Notes: generated by a model from the letters alone, not told the origin. A DNA stretch of 42,981 bases from Entrophospora sp. SA101 (GCA_958430865.1 CAUDNR010004609.1:1-42981); one strand, 5' to 3'; shown: positions 1 through 10,787, counted from the first letter of the stretch. Program-made: numbers and translations.

Positions 1-266
1 TGTTTTGTAGAATATCACAGTAATAATAATTAATTTATTTAATTTGGTTTTTTTATTTTTTTCATTTGTGCAATATTGTCCAAATTTGGAAGAAATTTTT
101 AGTACAAATTAAAATAAAAATTTATATTCTAAAATTGGTTTTTCTCCCTAAGTAACCTTGTTTATTAGAACAAGTATCTTCACATACAACTTTTTCTAAT
201 TGTGAATTTCAAAAAAACAAAAATTTTTGGATTTTTTTTGAATGCATGTTTTTCCGAGTTATTTAA

Positions 267-313
267 TTATCCCTTAAACGAACAGAAATTGTGTCCAAAT
301 CTGGACGCAATTT
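267..313 (+). repeat. PiggyBac left terminal inverted repeat
   Basis: This 47-bp segment pairs with 3368-3409 in inverted orientation. It has one 3-base insertion (CAG after ACGAA) and a TG/CA difference. Confidence 0.85.
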
Positions 314-723
314 TCAAAAAATTGTAGACCCCCACTAGACAAAAAAAATCACTAACTAATACCAATTTTTTTTGATTTTTCGATAGAAAAGGTTATGAAA
401 TTTATGTATAAACATTCGTTTTTAATAAAAAAAAATTTTTTGTAGAAGTTTTATTGATACTAAAATAAACACATTTTAAAAAAAAAAACTAATTTTTGGA
501 TTTTTTGTAAGTTGCGATTAGTAAAAAATTTCATCATTTGAAACCAGGCCTAAAACCGTAAGATATGTAATAATACATGTTCCATTTAACAACTTTATTT
601 AGAAAAATGATGCTAATTTAGGCTACGATTTTTTTTTAAATATAAAGAAAGAACTTACGTATAGATTTTCAAGTATTGTGTAACCAAAATAAATAATAAA
701 ATAATAAAATTAAAAAAACAAGA

Positions 724-2628
724 CTAGCAATCTGTCTCTGTGTGGTAATCTATATAGCAGTTTCTAGCTTGAGAACAACACAATGCAACATTACATGCTG
801 TACAATAAATATAAGAACGATTTTGAGACTTATGAGATTTTCCTTCGTCCCTTTGGGTCTCAAATTTGCACCATTCACATGCAATTCTATTTTCTCTATA
901 TTCTGGAAGATGATTATTTTCAATCACTAACCTTTCCGTGATTAATTCTGATCTTTGCTTAATGTAGGAAGCTCTGGATGAAGATGAAGATGATTCAAGT
1001 ATGGTATGTCCGCGGGTTTCTCTTTCATTGTTTTTATCTAATCCTTCTTCAATTAATTCCCATGAAAGTTTTAAACTGAATTCTTTATGAGTCATTTCAT
1101 TATTATACCGTTTTTTATATATTAAATAAGAATTGATGATTACAATATCCAACAACCAGAAAAATATAGGCATCCAGGTTCTTCTGACTTTTTGTTGCGT
1201 TGAATAATAACACCTCAACTGGTCTGCAATGTCCACACTACCCATGTGGTGATTGTAATCATTGATTATTTTGGGGATTGACAATATCTTTCTTGTGCTG
1301 TTACCAAAGACTTTGTTTACTTTGGCTGCATTGGTACTTGTTAGACGTGGGCGACGTCTGTTTCTATTTATTTTATTTTCATCACCAACAATATTGTGTA
1401 TTGTGGATAGCATTGTAACAGGACCATTATCTATCCACAATATTGCCAATACTTCATTATCAATAACAACACCAGAGAGTGTGTCCCAATCTAACTTTTT
1501 ATTTTTTATTCTAAGAACAGAGGGGAATCTTGAAGAATTTGTACGAACGGTCCCACATGCACCAATCCCCTTTTCACGTAAAAATTTAAATAACTGGATA
1601 CTTGTGAAATAATTATCCATGTAAATATTAAATGCTTTATGTGATGGTAATCTGGAAGCTAAATGTGCAACTTGACTTCCTATTCTACCAAGATTTCCAA
1701 TTGATTGAACTTCACCTTCTTTTTCAGTTCTAGAAGTAAATATGAAAGAGAAAGTGTATCCTGCATCACATAAAGCTAGGATTTTATACCCTTCTGGTGT
1801 TGGTTTATTTTTTAATCTAAAGGTATGTGCACTTCTGCCACAAAATTTTATAATCATTTCATCTACAGAAACATTAGATGATGGAGTGAAAATGGATTGC
1901 GATATTGTGTTTATATGGGATGCTAATGGTTCAAGTTTAGAATACCAAAATGGATGAGCCTCCTCTATGTTTGAAATATGTAGGAAGTTTTTTATTTTTT
2001 CAAATTTTCTAATCTGCATATATGATGCAATGGGGTGTATTGGCATTTTTGTATCCTTATTCCAAAGGTCCCGAATTGATGGTGTTTTAAATAAACCTGC
2101 ATAAATGATTATTCCTAGCCAAATGTGCAAGTCAAACAAGTCAATGTCTATCCATAAGTTTCCGTTTTTACTTTTACCATAGATATTGGTATTGCTTACA
2201 ATTGTCCTCAAAATAGTATTTGTAAAAAATAATTTAAAAATTTGGATAGGATTGACAAGATCAAGATTGTTAAATTCGTATGGCAAATTTGTTTCAGAAT
2301 CATGCAATGGTAATTGATGATTAAATTGATTAAAATATGGTGGATCTGGAAGATCAATTTGTTGTGTGTCTCTACCACCTCTAGTTCCTTCTCTTCTTCC
2401 ACGGTTGCTTCTGATTTCTCTACTGCTCCTAATTTTACTAAAACTTGAAGTTTCACCTTCATCATCCTCGCCATCTTCATTATCATTGATTGTTTCTGGA
2501 TCATTAAAATCTTCAGATAATTCATTATCATAAAAACCACCCAGCCTTCTTGTAATACTAGCAATATAATATCCATTGCTGGGATCATTGGAATCTTCAA
2601 AAATATTAATATTTTGTTCAGGATTCAT
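724..2628 (-). CDS. PiggyBac transposase (DDE_Tnp_1_7 family), 634 aa, intact
   Basis: The product cuts and pastes its own element at TTAA sites. An acidic, low-complexity N-terminus (about residues 35-65) is followed by an RS/RG-rich stretch, which is typical of the family. The RNase-H-like catalytic core runs from about 120 to 500. The expected acidic triad is visible: D256 in SVDEMIIKFCGR, D338 in IYMDNYFTS and D466 in HHMGSVDIADQ. The C-terminus (about 580-634) is a Cys/His-rich zinc-binding domain with paired cysteines around 584/587, 609/612, 617/618 and 624. The length is normal for PiggyBac transposases (about 560-650 aa), and no stop or frameshift is seen. The start at 2628 is the first ATG after an AT-rich leader inside the element. 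It may be active, but the sequence cannot show activity. Confidence 0.93.
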   Translation of the reverse strand: MNPEQNINIFEDSNDPSNGYYIASITRRLGGFYDNELSEDFNDPETINDNEDGEDDEGETSSFSKIRSSREIRSNRGRREGTRGGRDTQQIDLPDPPYFNQFNHQLPLHDSETNLPYEFNNLDLVNPIQIFKLFFTNTILRTIVSNTNIYGKSKNGNLWIDIDLFDLHIWLGIIIYAGLFKTPSIRDLWNKDTKMPIHPIASYMQIRKFEKIKNFLHISNIEEAHPFWYSKLEPLASHINTISQSIFTPSSNVSVDEMIIKFCGRSAHTFRLKNKPTPEGYKILALCDAGYTFSFIFTSRTEKEGEVQSIGNLGRIGSQVAHLASRLPSHKAFNIYMDNYFTSIQLFKFLREKGIGACGTVRTNSSRFPSVLRIKNKKLDWDTLSGVVIDNEVLAILWIDNGPVTMLSTIHNIVGDENKINRNRRRPRLTSTNAAKVNKVFGNSTRKILSIPKIINDYNHHMGSVDIADQLRCYYSTQQKVRRTWMPIFFWLLDIVIINSYLIYKKRYNNEMTHKEFSLKLSWELIEEGLDKNNERETRGHTILESSSSSSRASYIKQRSELITERLVIENNHLPEYRENRIACEWCKFETQRDEGKSHKSQNRSYIYCTACNVALCCSQARNCYIDYHTETDC

Positions 2629-3367
2629 TTTGATTTTTATTAAAAGTAGTTTTTATTGTTAAATTAAAATTTGACTTTTATTAAAAACAATTATTTCAAG
2701 ATTAAAAATAAATTGTTAAAAATTGTTTTATTTTTTATTCAAATATTGAGTTTGATTTTCAAATAAATAATTTGAGTTGGATTTTATTTGTCTGAAGGTC
2801 CCGGTATTTATAAAAAATTTAGATCAAAGTTATTTACAATTTTCAGGAATTTAATTCCTTCAAGTAATACTCATAATTAATAACTAATATGGGATCACCC
2901 ATAGGAGAGAATGCTTTTTCATTACCATTTCCATATTTAAGACAGTAATAGTATAAATGTCTTTTCCGTATGTATTTACTAATATTAATATTAATATTGA
3001 AATCGAAAATACATTTATTTCTATTAATATATTCCATATTTTATTATGTCTATTTTCCAAAACACAAAAATATCGATATAATGAGTCCCACAAGCAGTTA
3101 ATTAACAATGATGGTTTTAGAAACATTCTTTAATTAGTATTGCATATAGGATTTCAAACTCCATCGGAATTTCATTTTATTATAAAATGATCAGCAAAGA
3201 AAACTTTTTTGTTTTTACACATGTTATTTCTTTATTTGTAATATGTAACCCCAAAATACATTTTTTTAATAGAAGTAGAGGGTTTTGAATATCATTTATG
3301 AAATAAGAAAGGTTGTGGTGAGACTGCAGGAAAATATCTTTTTTTATAATTTTTGAGTCACAATTGT

Positions 3368-3409
3368 AAATTGCGTCCAGATTTGGATGCAATTTCGTTT
3401 AAGGGATAA
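3368..3409 (-). repeat. PiggyBac right terminal inverted repeat
   Basis: This is the inverted partner of 267-313. The outer 16 bases match exactly. Confidence 0.85.
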
Positions 3410-3458
3410 CTAAATTTTTCCCAATTTATTTTTTTTGTTTATATAACTCAGAACTTAC

Positions 3459-6273
3459 CTCTCACATGGTTTGGCTCTATATGAGCAACTGAAGTGCCTG
3501 CAACATTTTCAATAGCTGAGGTAATATCTTTTCCTTCTTGAATTTCTCCACCAATTTGAACATGTCGTTTAATTGAAAGTGATATCTAATTAATCATTAT
3601 TAGCAATCTTTTTTAAAAATTATTTTTATATTGCTTTAAATTTCAAACCTGAGCATGATGAGAATCCACAAATGTTTTGGCTTCACCTGCTTCCAAGAAT
3701 ATCCATTTTTTTACTTGAATTCTATACCATTCATTCCATTTACTCATAATAATCATAAGCTCTGAATTATGATAATGGGGGCCATTATCAGAAATAATAC
3801 TAACCCATTTTGGTTTTATTTCTAAATTCTCCACTACAGAATGTAATGAAGATGCTGTAAACCAGGCATCTTGACAAGCATCTGTAGACCAATGATCTAT
3901 AGCTTGGATATTTATATCAGTATCCTCCATTGATTTAATATACAACAAAACTGTATGTAATGTCCAGCCTTTCTTCCAAAAAAACTCCTGCTTGGTCTCA
4001 TGTGAAGTTTTGGGCAATATTTTCATTTTATAATCCACCACTATTATTGCACCATTTTCATCTAGATCCAAAAGAGCAGCATTAAATTGTGCATTCAAGT
4101 AGACTTTTCTGGTCTGATGTGAAATGTAGTAGAGCAAACAATTTTGATATTCATGAGAGGTATTTAGGTTTGCTTTTAGATCTTTAAAAAATGCATATAA
4201 TTCTTGACATTTCTCACAGGCATAAGTATGTGAAGCATTACATTCACCAAATGCATATGGTAGACAATGGTTTATGCATATGTCAATTCCACGATCAGTT
4301 ACCACTAAATGTTGCTCATATTCCTTTTTCAAGAATCTTTGTAATAATTGACAGCGCTGGGAAAAGGTATTCTAAATTAATTTATTATTTAATGAATTAT
4401 TAGTATTAATCACAATCATGTAATTTATTCATGGTTTATTAAATTATACCTGCAATCCCACATTATTTATTTTTTCTTTAATTAGATTCATAATATCTTC
4501 AAATGTTTCATACCCATATGTGCTACATGTAGAACACAACCCTCCAAGATCTTCTCTATAAACATACTGATTACCCATGAGTTTAGTGTAAAAAGTTGAT
4601 CTTTTGATGCCATTCGGATAAGTATGGTTGAATTTTTCATAATGCACTTTTTGTATTTTTTAGGTATAGTACTGGTTGGTTTGTTTTAGTGTCAGTTTTA
4701 TACGAACTCATTATGACATGTGCTTTATCTTGAAAAAAGGTATCAAATTGTTTTCCTTGTTCATCTGTAATTTTTTTTCTTTTTATAATGGGCTTTTCTA
4801 TTGCTGCACAACCAGGGCCATTAATTTGTGCATATTTTTTAGCTTCAAGAATTGTGACACCTATAATGAATTATAAAAGAATAATTATATCAAGGTAATT
4901 TAAATGGTACTGATTTTTTATATTTTAATTCTTACTTTCAATTTATCCATTATAACTCTATAGGGAAATTTTTCTGCTATAATGGAAAGGATTCTTTTTT
5001 TTCCATTATAACCTTTTCCATTTGCTTTTATAGATTGATTGAAACAATTCCATAAAATTTCACCATCATTGCAATGTTCTTTAGGAAATGGATTCAAAAA
5101 CCCTGAATCAAATAGAAATTGTAAATTTTCACAATCATATGTTGGATTGGTGGATCTTGTCCAAAATTCATACTATCAATAAAAAATCAAAGTTAAGTAA
5201 TATTTTAAACCAATTAATTACTAGTAGAATTTATTTTAAACCATAAAATGGCTTACTGCTGATATATCATTACTGTATGGTGTTATATTTGTACATCCAG
5301 AATGAGATAACATAGCTCTCCATGCTCGCATTTCTCTTTCTTTAAATTCATGGTTTGGTGGATAGATTTTTTTTAAAGCAGTGGTGATTTCAATGATTGT
5401 TTTTTTGTCATTGTACCATTCAATAAAAAATTCATTCCATGGTACTGAAGCTAATGTACATTTTCGTAAGTGATAATTCCATAAATGTTCCATTTTGCTA
5501 GCAATATTCCATTCTTCAGGCAAGCATTTAGGTACTACACATATTGTTTGAATGAATGATTGAACTTGAGATTGATTGATGCCAAATAAGTCAATACCTT
5601 TGTGGTTTTTTAAATATCCAACCTTTTCCCACACATCATTTGGGTTACTACCAACATGTGTAGACATCAATTTATGATCTTGATAAATTTTTACAATGGA
5701 GTTTTTATAATTTATCTCTTGTACAAATAATGTCTTCTTTTTCTCAAACCCTATTACACAAACAAAAGAAGACTTAAATCCTGGACCTACATTACACATT
5801 CCATCATCTGAGGACACACCAATTCCATAAATAAATATTGTGAATTTATTGTACATGCAATTAAATGGACAAAATATTACATCTGTTAACAATTGATTAT
5901 TAATTTCTGGTTTATCATGTCCTATGATAAGAGGTCCTGAGAATTTTGTTTCAGAAGAAGGAAACAACTGCTTATAAAGTGTAGTTACAGCAGCTGAAAC
6001 ATTATCAAAAATATCACTTGTTAAATTATTTGCTTCGCATATATAGCCAGGTTTATGTAAACAATCTTTATGGCCTTCAATAATTGTGATAAAAAAATAT
6101 GTTTTATTAAGTATAACTAATGTTTTCATATTTATTCTAATAGGATATAAAATAGAATCATTATCAGTTTGTCTGGTCTCCCACCAATATTGAGAAAAAT
6201 CACCAAAATGTAAATTTTCTTTCAAATGGCCAAGAGTTATCAAAGAAACTGGGTAACTTTTCCTTTTACTCAT
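3459..6273 (-). pseudogene. Five-exon DDE-transposase-like gene with frame breaks; 3' end lost beyond the PiggyBac insertion
   Basis: Exons deduced on the minus strand are 6273-5257, 5172-4936, 4860-4450, 4371-3649 and 3585-3459. All introns have GT..AG borders and are 63-84 nt long. Exons 4 and 5 carry an RNase-H-like signature: VVDYKMKIL, then ISDNGPHYHNSE, then LEAGEAKTFVDSHHAQ, with a possible D-D-E triad. Exon 1 (about 339 codons, open) has no domain I can name. Exon 3 is in frame at both ends, but its middle (about 4858-4651) reads only in another frame. This implies two compensating single-base indels, the second in an A-rich run near 4655. The last donor (GT at 3458-3457) opens an intron that runs straight into PiggyBac, and no convincing next exon is seen below 263. 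I associate this family with Glomeromycotina proteins, from memory. The DDE role is inference. The breaks could be decay or sequencing error. Confidence 0.6.
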
Positions 6274-6710
6274 TATTATTTTGTGTTTTTATTAAAAAAA
6301 TGAAAAAGCTTATGCTTAAAAAATATAATTTTTCTTTTTAAAATAAAAAAAAATTTATCGCGGTCGCGTAATTTTCTTGACTCACGTTGGTCACGTGAGG
6401 TAATGTCAGATTCTCAAAACTCCTGAAAATTATAATGTTTATTATCGCCACAAAAACATATTAATGATCGGCAAATTTTTGCAGTTGTTTCATAGATTAC
6501 GAATTAAGACTATTCAAAGTCATACATACCTCTTTTATCATCAACTCTCTCTCTATTTCAACACTATCCCAAAAACCCTTTTCTTCAGGTGGACGCTTCT
6601 AATAAACTCGAGAACAGAAAGCAGTTAGCAAATATCAATCAAGAAAGTAGTATGTTTAATATGTTTCGCTTGATCTTTCTGGAGGAACAGCACCCACATC
6701 TATCTCACCG

Positions 6711-7217
6711 AGGAATGGCACCCCATACCTCGAGAAGGACAGCACCCTCTCTAAGCCATGCAACTAGTGATGGGCGTAAAAATTATTTTGAAAAAGACCA
6801 AGTTATTAAGTGCTTAATAACTCTATTATTAAGTGTTAAAAACACAAACATGCAGATCTCTTATTGGTAACTGTTTAATCAAATATTAATTTGATAAACA
6901 AGTTAATAATTAATTTAGTACTGTGCATAAAATTCAGTGTGCAGAGTGTGCATGCTAAGCAAATTTGATAAATTTTTTCCAAATCTGCTGAATTCTATAC
7001 ACTGGGATTGATTGACAAAATGGATCTTTTGGATTAATAACTCTCACTCAGAGTGCAACAGTTAATAAGTGGTTATTAACCATTAATAACTTGGAGTTAT
7101 TAAGTGTAGGGTTAAAAATTCCCATCACTACATGCAACAGCAGAGAAGATCATGAGATACAGTGCTGGGGAATGGCACCCCATACCACAAAGAGGACGGC
7201 ACCCCTCATAGGTTGCA
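6711..7217 (+). repeat. Two degenerate GGCACCCC-containing units split by a MITE
   Basis: The block at 6711-6764 (AGGAATGGCACCCCATACC, then AGGACAGCACCCTCT) recurs at 7168-7217 (GGGAATGGCACCCCATACC, then AGGACGGCACCCCTC). If the MITE at 6765-7130 and one target copy are removed, the two units lie about 85-90 bp apart. They therefore form an older short tandem repeat. No protein is recognised here. Confidence 0.6.
6765..7130. mobile_element. hAT-type MITE, 366 bp, with perfect 8-bp target site duplication
   Basis: The element starts TAGTGATGGG and ends CCCATCACTA, a perfect 10-bp inverted repeat. Weaker pairing of A/T-rich sequence continues inward. It is flanked by CATGCAAC at 6757-6764 and 7131-7138, an exact 8-bp direct repeat. 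An 8-bp duplication and TRGTGATGGG-like ends are hallmarks of the hAT superfamily. The inside contains several inverted AGTTATTAAGTG-like motifs, could fold extensively, and has no coding capacity. It must be mobilised by a transposase encoded elsewhere. Confidence 0.87.
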
Positions 7218-7299
7218 TAGAACTTGCCAATAATGGTTTAGAGATAAAGCGTAATAAACAGAAATATGACAAACCTGTCGAATCAGAAGAGTTACATGC

Positions 7300-7990
7300 T
7301 TTTTGATGTTCCCATCGTGTTCTTTCTCAGCAAGAAAGTTACTTAGAAAGTTTATATATTGCTTCTTCCAAATGGATCTTAGATTGTCCATTGAACGTTC
7401 TTTCGAGATGCAATAAGATTTTAATGTCTTCAAAAACCCAAATATGACCATAATAAAACAGGTGTACTCTCAAAATATGACTTAATTGACAAATCTAGTT
7501 CGGTGGACATTGAGCTAAAAGCAAAAACAAATTATGAATAAAAAGTTACACAGGACTCAGATTATATAATTCGTGGCCCAATAGAAATTCACTATTAAAA
7601 TCCAGGTGATCGTCATTAATGTTAATAAAATTAAAAAAAATGTATCAAGTGACAAAAGTTGTACAATATAAAGTCTTTCTTTTGCTATGCAAAGTCACAT
7701 GAAATCATGCAGTTTTGTAAATGAAAATCTGAATTTTTAAAAAATCTAAAAATTTCCTCTTTTTTATATCAAGATAAATAGTTTGCTTTTGGCAATGGTG
7801 GAAAAATATATATAAAATAATGATATTTTTTTTAATTTTTAGAGTTTATATTATTATTTCGAAAAAAATTAATATAATTGCAACTTTACAAAAACAATGT
7901 AGCTGGTTTTAATAGTAATTCTTATAACTATTTTTATGAAATAATAATAAATATGAATTTTATTATTTTAAATTAAGAAAAAACTTATTA
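7300..7990. other. Intergenic AT-rich stretch, no gene seen
   Basis: Only short, low-complexity reading frames occur in this stretch. I found no recognisable motif, terminal repeats or RNA gene. Confidence 0.5.
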
Positions 7991-7994
7991 CAAA

Positions 7995-8323
7995 TTATTC
8001 ATCACTATCAGAAGTTATTATATTTATAGCATTCCTTGATGATTCAGTTTTGTGTGCTGCAGAACAATGAATAATCCAACTTTGTATAGATTCTACTTTT
8101 GGAATTGATTCTTGATCTATTTCACCTTCTTCAGCTATTTTCAATAATTCAGAATGCATACTTTGAGCATTATAATGATCACTTTTATTAATGTTACCTG
8201 CATGAAAAAAACCTTGTAAAATGGTATCTTTTTTTTTTAGAAAATTTTGTTCCACCTCCTTTGCTTCCAAATTTTTGATTTTCCTTTAATGCCCATCCTT
8301 CTTTTAGAAATTCATCAAAAACA
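7995..8323 (-). pseudogene. C-terminal fragment of a glomeromycotan transposase-like protein, frameshifted
   Basis: Read on the minus strand from a possible splice acceptor at 8324, the first frame gives EFLKEGWALKENQKFGSKGG. Near 8232 a run of ten A residues forces a frame change. After it the reading frame continues as QGFFHAGNINKSDHYNAQSM, ending in IITSDSDE and a stop at 7995. The GWALK..NQK..GGG..FF..GN..KSD..NA..MH pattern is one I associate from memory with the C-terminus of a large protein family in Rhizophagus. That family may be the one to which 3459-6273 belongs. Upstream at 8462-8575, a Cys-rich stretch (CYKDNEFCPGYCFQCEE) is followed by another poly-A frame break. The fragment lies upstream of the 3459-6273 gene, so it is a separate truncated copy. 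Confidence 0.45.
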
Positions 8324-9083
8324 CTATTTAAAATTATATTAATAAATATTTGCAATTTAGTTTTAAACAACAATAACCTATGGATTTTGATGACTTACAA
8401 TATTTCACTCAGTTGAGTAATTATATTACTGTTCTTCTTGTTGAATTAGAATTAATTTTTAATTTTTTGATATAACTTGGATACTGCATCAGTTGGGCTT
8501 TTTTTCAGCTTCACTTGATAATTCTTCACATTGAAAACAGTATCCTGGGCAAAATTCATTGTCTTTGTAGCACATAATATATACTTTTTATCATTTAAAA
8601 AAAATTATTTCATAAAAATGAATATTACTTTTATTTGCTTTTTTTGACATTTATCACCACCAGTCTTTTGCGTGAATTCCATAATGTAAAACAAATTTGA
8701 TGATACCACTAGATAATAATTGGACTGAGAAGGTCATTGTTAAAAATAAGTTATATATTTTATAGTGACAATCATCTAAAGACATCATCAAGTATTGCCA
8801 GTCTTTAAGTGCTGATACTTTATTAAATATGGGCTATTTTACCAAAAACTCTCTATTTTTGCAATATTCTAGACATGAAAAATAATGTAATAGAAAGTTT
8901 TTTTTGAGTTATTTAATTTAAAAAAAAGTTATAATGGTTTAAAGTTGGGTAACTTTGCTATTTTATTTAAAATTTCGGCAACTATATATCTAAACTGCAA
9001 TTTACAGATTATTTTCACAATTTTACCAATTATTCACGTGACAAAGTCACAGTTCTTTTACAGATTTGGATTTATTGGATTCT

Positions 9084-9520
9084 TTATAAAGCAAGATCAC
9101 CATAAAAATTTTTGGTAAGTGATGCAGCACGTAATGTCTTTAGATGATTCGCACCATAGTGGTTATATAGCCTTTTTATCCAATGAATCAAAATAAGGTT
9201 TGCTACTGCATAGTAGTTAAATAAATAAGAAAATAATTCTCTAATTTTGGAGTTGGTCAAATTGTCAATAAATATCAATAAAATAAGTCTGAGAGAACTT
9301 TTCATATTACTCAATATGAACAATTATTTTCTCATAAAATTCATATGTGGAAAAACACTTATTTTCACCCCTTCCATTTGCAACAATTAAAAATATGTCT
9401 TGTTCAAATTTAAAGAGAGCTTGGAATGCAAGTTCTTTCTTGAGATTTCTTAAAGAGCAACCACATTTACAACCTCTTTCTAAAAATCAATTGCTTTTTG
9501 ATATTTATTATCTTCATATA
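9084..9520 (-). pseudogene. Decayed N-terminal fragment of a transposase-like gene (copy A)
   Basis: On the minus strand, 9520-9370 reads ERGCKCGCSLRNLKKELAFQ and then ALFKFEQDIFLIVANGRG. In another frame, 9323-9084 continues with LFNYYAVANLILIHWIKRLY and a further NHYGANHLKTL stretch. The GCxCGC cluster followed by a helix-rich segment recurs at 17085-17240. I read both as remnants of one family of N-terminal DNA-binding regions. The frame break and the missing downstream core indicate a dead fragment. The identity of the family is uncertain. Confidence 0.4.
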
Positions 9521-10033
9521 AAAATAGTTAATTAACCTTTTATTTTGCACATATAGAAAAATAATTAATCAAGTCTCTACTTTTTTTTTGTTTCTAATTG
9601 GTTATTGAATTCTACATCATAGAAAACATACATCAAAATGCCATTAAAAAATTATTTTGCTATATACATAATATAAACTTGTGCAACTAAAATAATGTTT
9701 AATGAAAAATATTTTTATTATTTAATTTCCCTTTTCTTCAATATTTCTCATCATAAACAAGGGGTTGCATATGATGGATAATCTTTCTTCTATCTTCTTC
9801 ATTTTCAATCAATTTCATCAAATTACAAATGCCATTCATAAATTATTCAATAATCTTTGAAGTTCAAATTTTTCATCATCTCAAATACAGACAATTATAT
9901 AACTTTCTGGTCAACCCAAAAAGTGCAATAGGAGGTATTGATTCTTATTTTTAGTTGATAGAATTTCATGATTAGATTGATCAATACCGATTTGCATATA
10001 TAGCATTTAAAATCCTCCATTTCCATATACTCA
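9521..10033. other. Non-coding AT-rich stretch
   Basis: I see no supported feature between the transposase remnant and the foldback element. Confidence 0.4.
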
Positions 10034-10170
10034 GCCCTATAAAAAATTTGGCATGGAAATGTATGGGAAAATGCATGGAATTTGTATGGAAAAATGCGAA
10101 TTTCAGGTAAAATTCCATACAGTTTTCTGTACATTTTCCCATACATTTCCGTGCCAATTTTTTATAGGGC
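10034..10170. mobile_element. Small foldback element (MITE-like), 137 bp, copy A
   Basis: The left arm GCCCTATAAAAAATTTGGCA, followed by TGGAAATGTATGGGAAAATG, pairs with the right arm ending in TTTTTTATAGGGC. Over about 40 bp there are only a few mismatches. The loop is short and there is no coding capacity. No clear target duplication is visible, so the superfamily cannot be named. Confidence 0.65.
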
Positions 10171-10787
10171 AGGTCTGGGCTTATGTGTTGTTTCAATTTT
10201 ATATGCAGTGAACTCTCCATAAGTGCACCCTCTATAAGTGCACACCCTCCACAAATGCATGCTATATCTCATTCCCAACCTCGGGACTTAAGAGATAAAT
10301 GCATCCCTCCATGAATACACTGCATGGTCTTCCTCCATCCCCTTTTATATAAAGCCCAACCTATCTAATGAAGAATAAAGGATTAAGTAAGCTATTCTTA
10401 CTTATAAAGAATTAAATAAATGTTTACTAACTCTTTCTTTTTAATTAACAAAGAGTTATATAATAATGATAAAATGCAAATGGAGAAATTTATGGTGAAA
10501 TCAAAAATGATCATGAAATTTTTTTAATATTTATGTGTAGTAAGAGTAAATAAAAAATTAATTTAATTATTTTTTCTTTATGAAAGATTTCTTTTTTCAT
10601 TGATAAAAAAAAGAATTATTAGAAAAGAACACAGATGGTGGATCTTTTATAGGTGGAATTATTATAGTGAACCACAATAATATCAATTTAGTCAGCAATA
10701 ATAGTATGGTAGAAGATCTTTTTAATTTAAGTAATCAGATTTCTTTTATTAGAAAGATTTCAAAAAATTTTAAGCCGACCATTGGAT

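Larger units (their letters stand above)
267..3409 (-). mobile_element. PiggyBac-type DNA transposon, apparently full length
   Basis: The element is bounded by inverted repeats of about 45 bp. The left end reads TTATCCCTTAAACGAA and the right end is its reverse complement; the match then continues through a TCCAAATCTGGACGCAATTT block with a 3-base gap and two mismatches. TTAA stands just outside the left end (263-266) and CTAA outside the right (3410-3413). This fits the PiggyBac TTAA target rule with one changed base. An alternative reading places the ends at CCC/GGG (271 and 3405), the usual PiggyBac terminus. The element carries one intact transposase gene on the minus strand, with about 450 bp and 780 bp of AT-rich non-coding DNA on its two sides. 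It is likely recent, because the terminal repeats are nearly identical and the reading frame is open. Confidence 0.88.

Noticed and set aside
1..266. Possible sixth exon of the DDE-like gene on the minus strand, after a TTAG near 190
   Set aside because: A short in-frame stretch exists but has no recognisable conservation and ends quickly in stops, so it is not supported.
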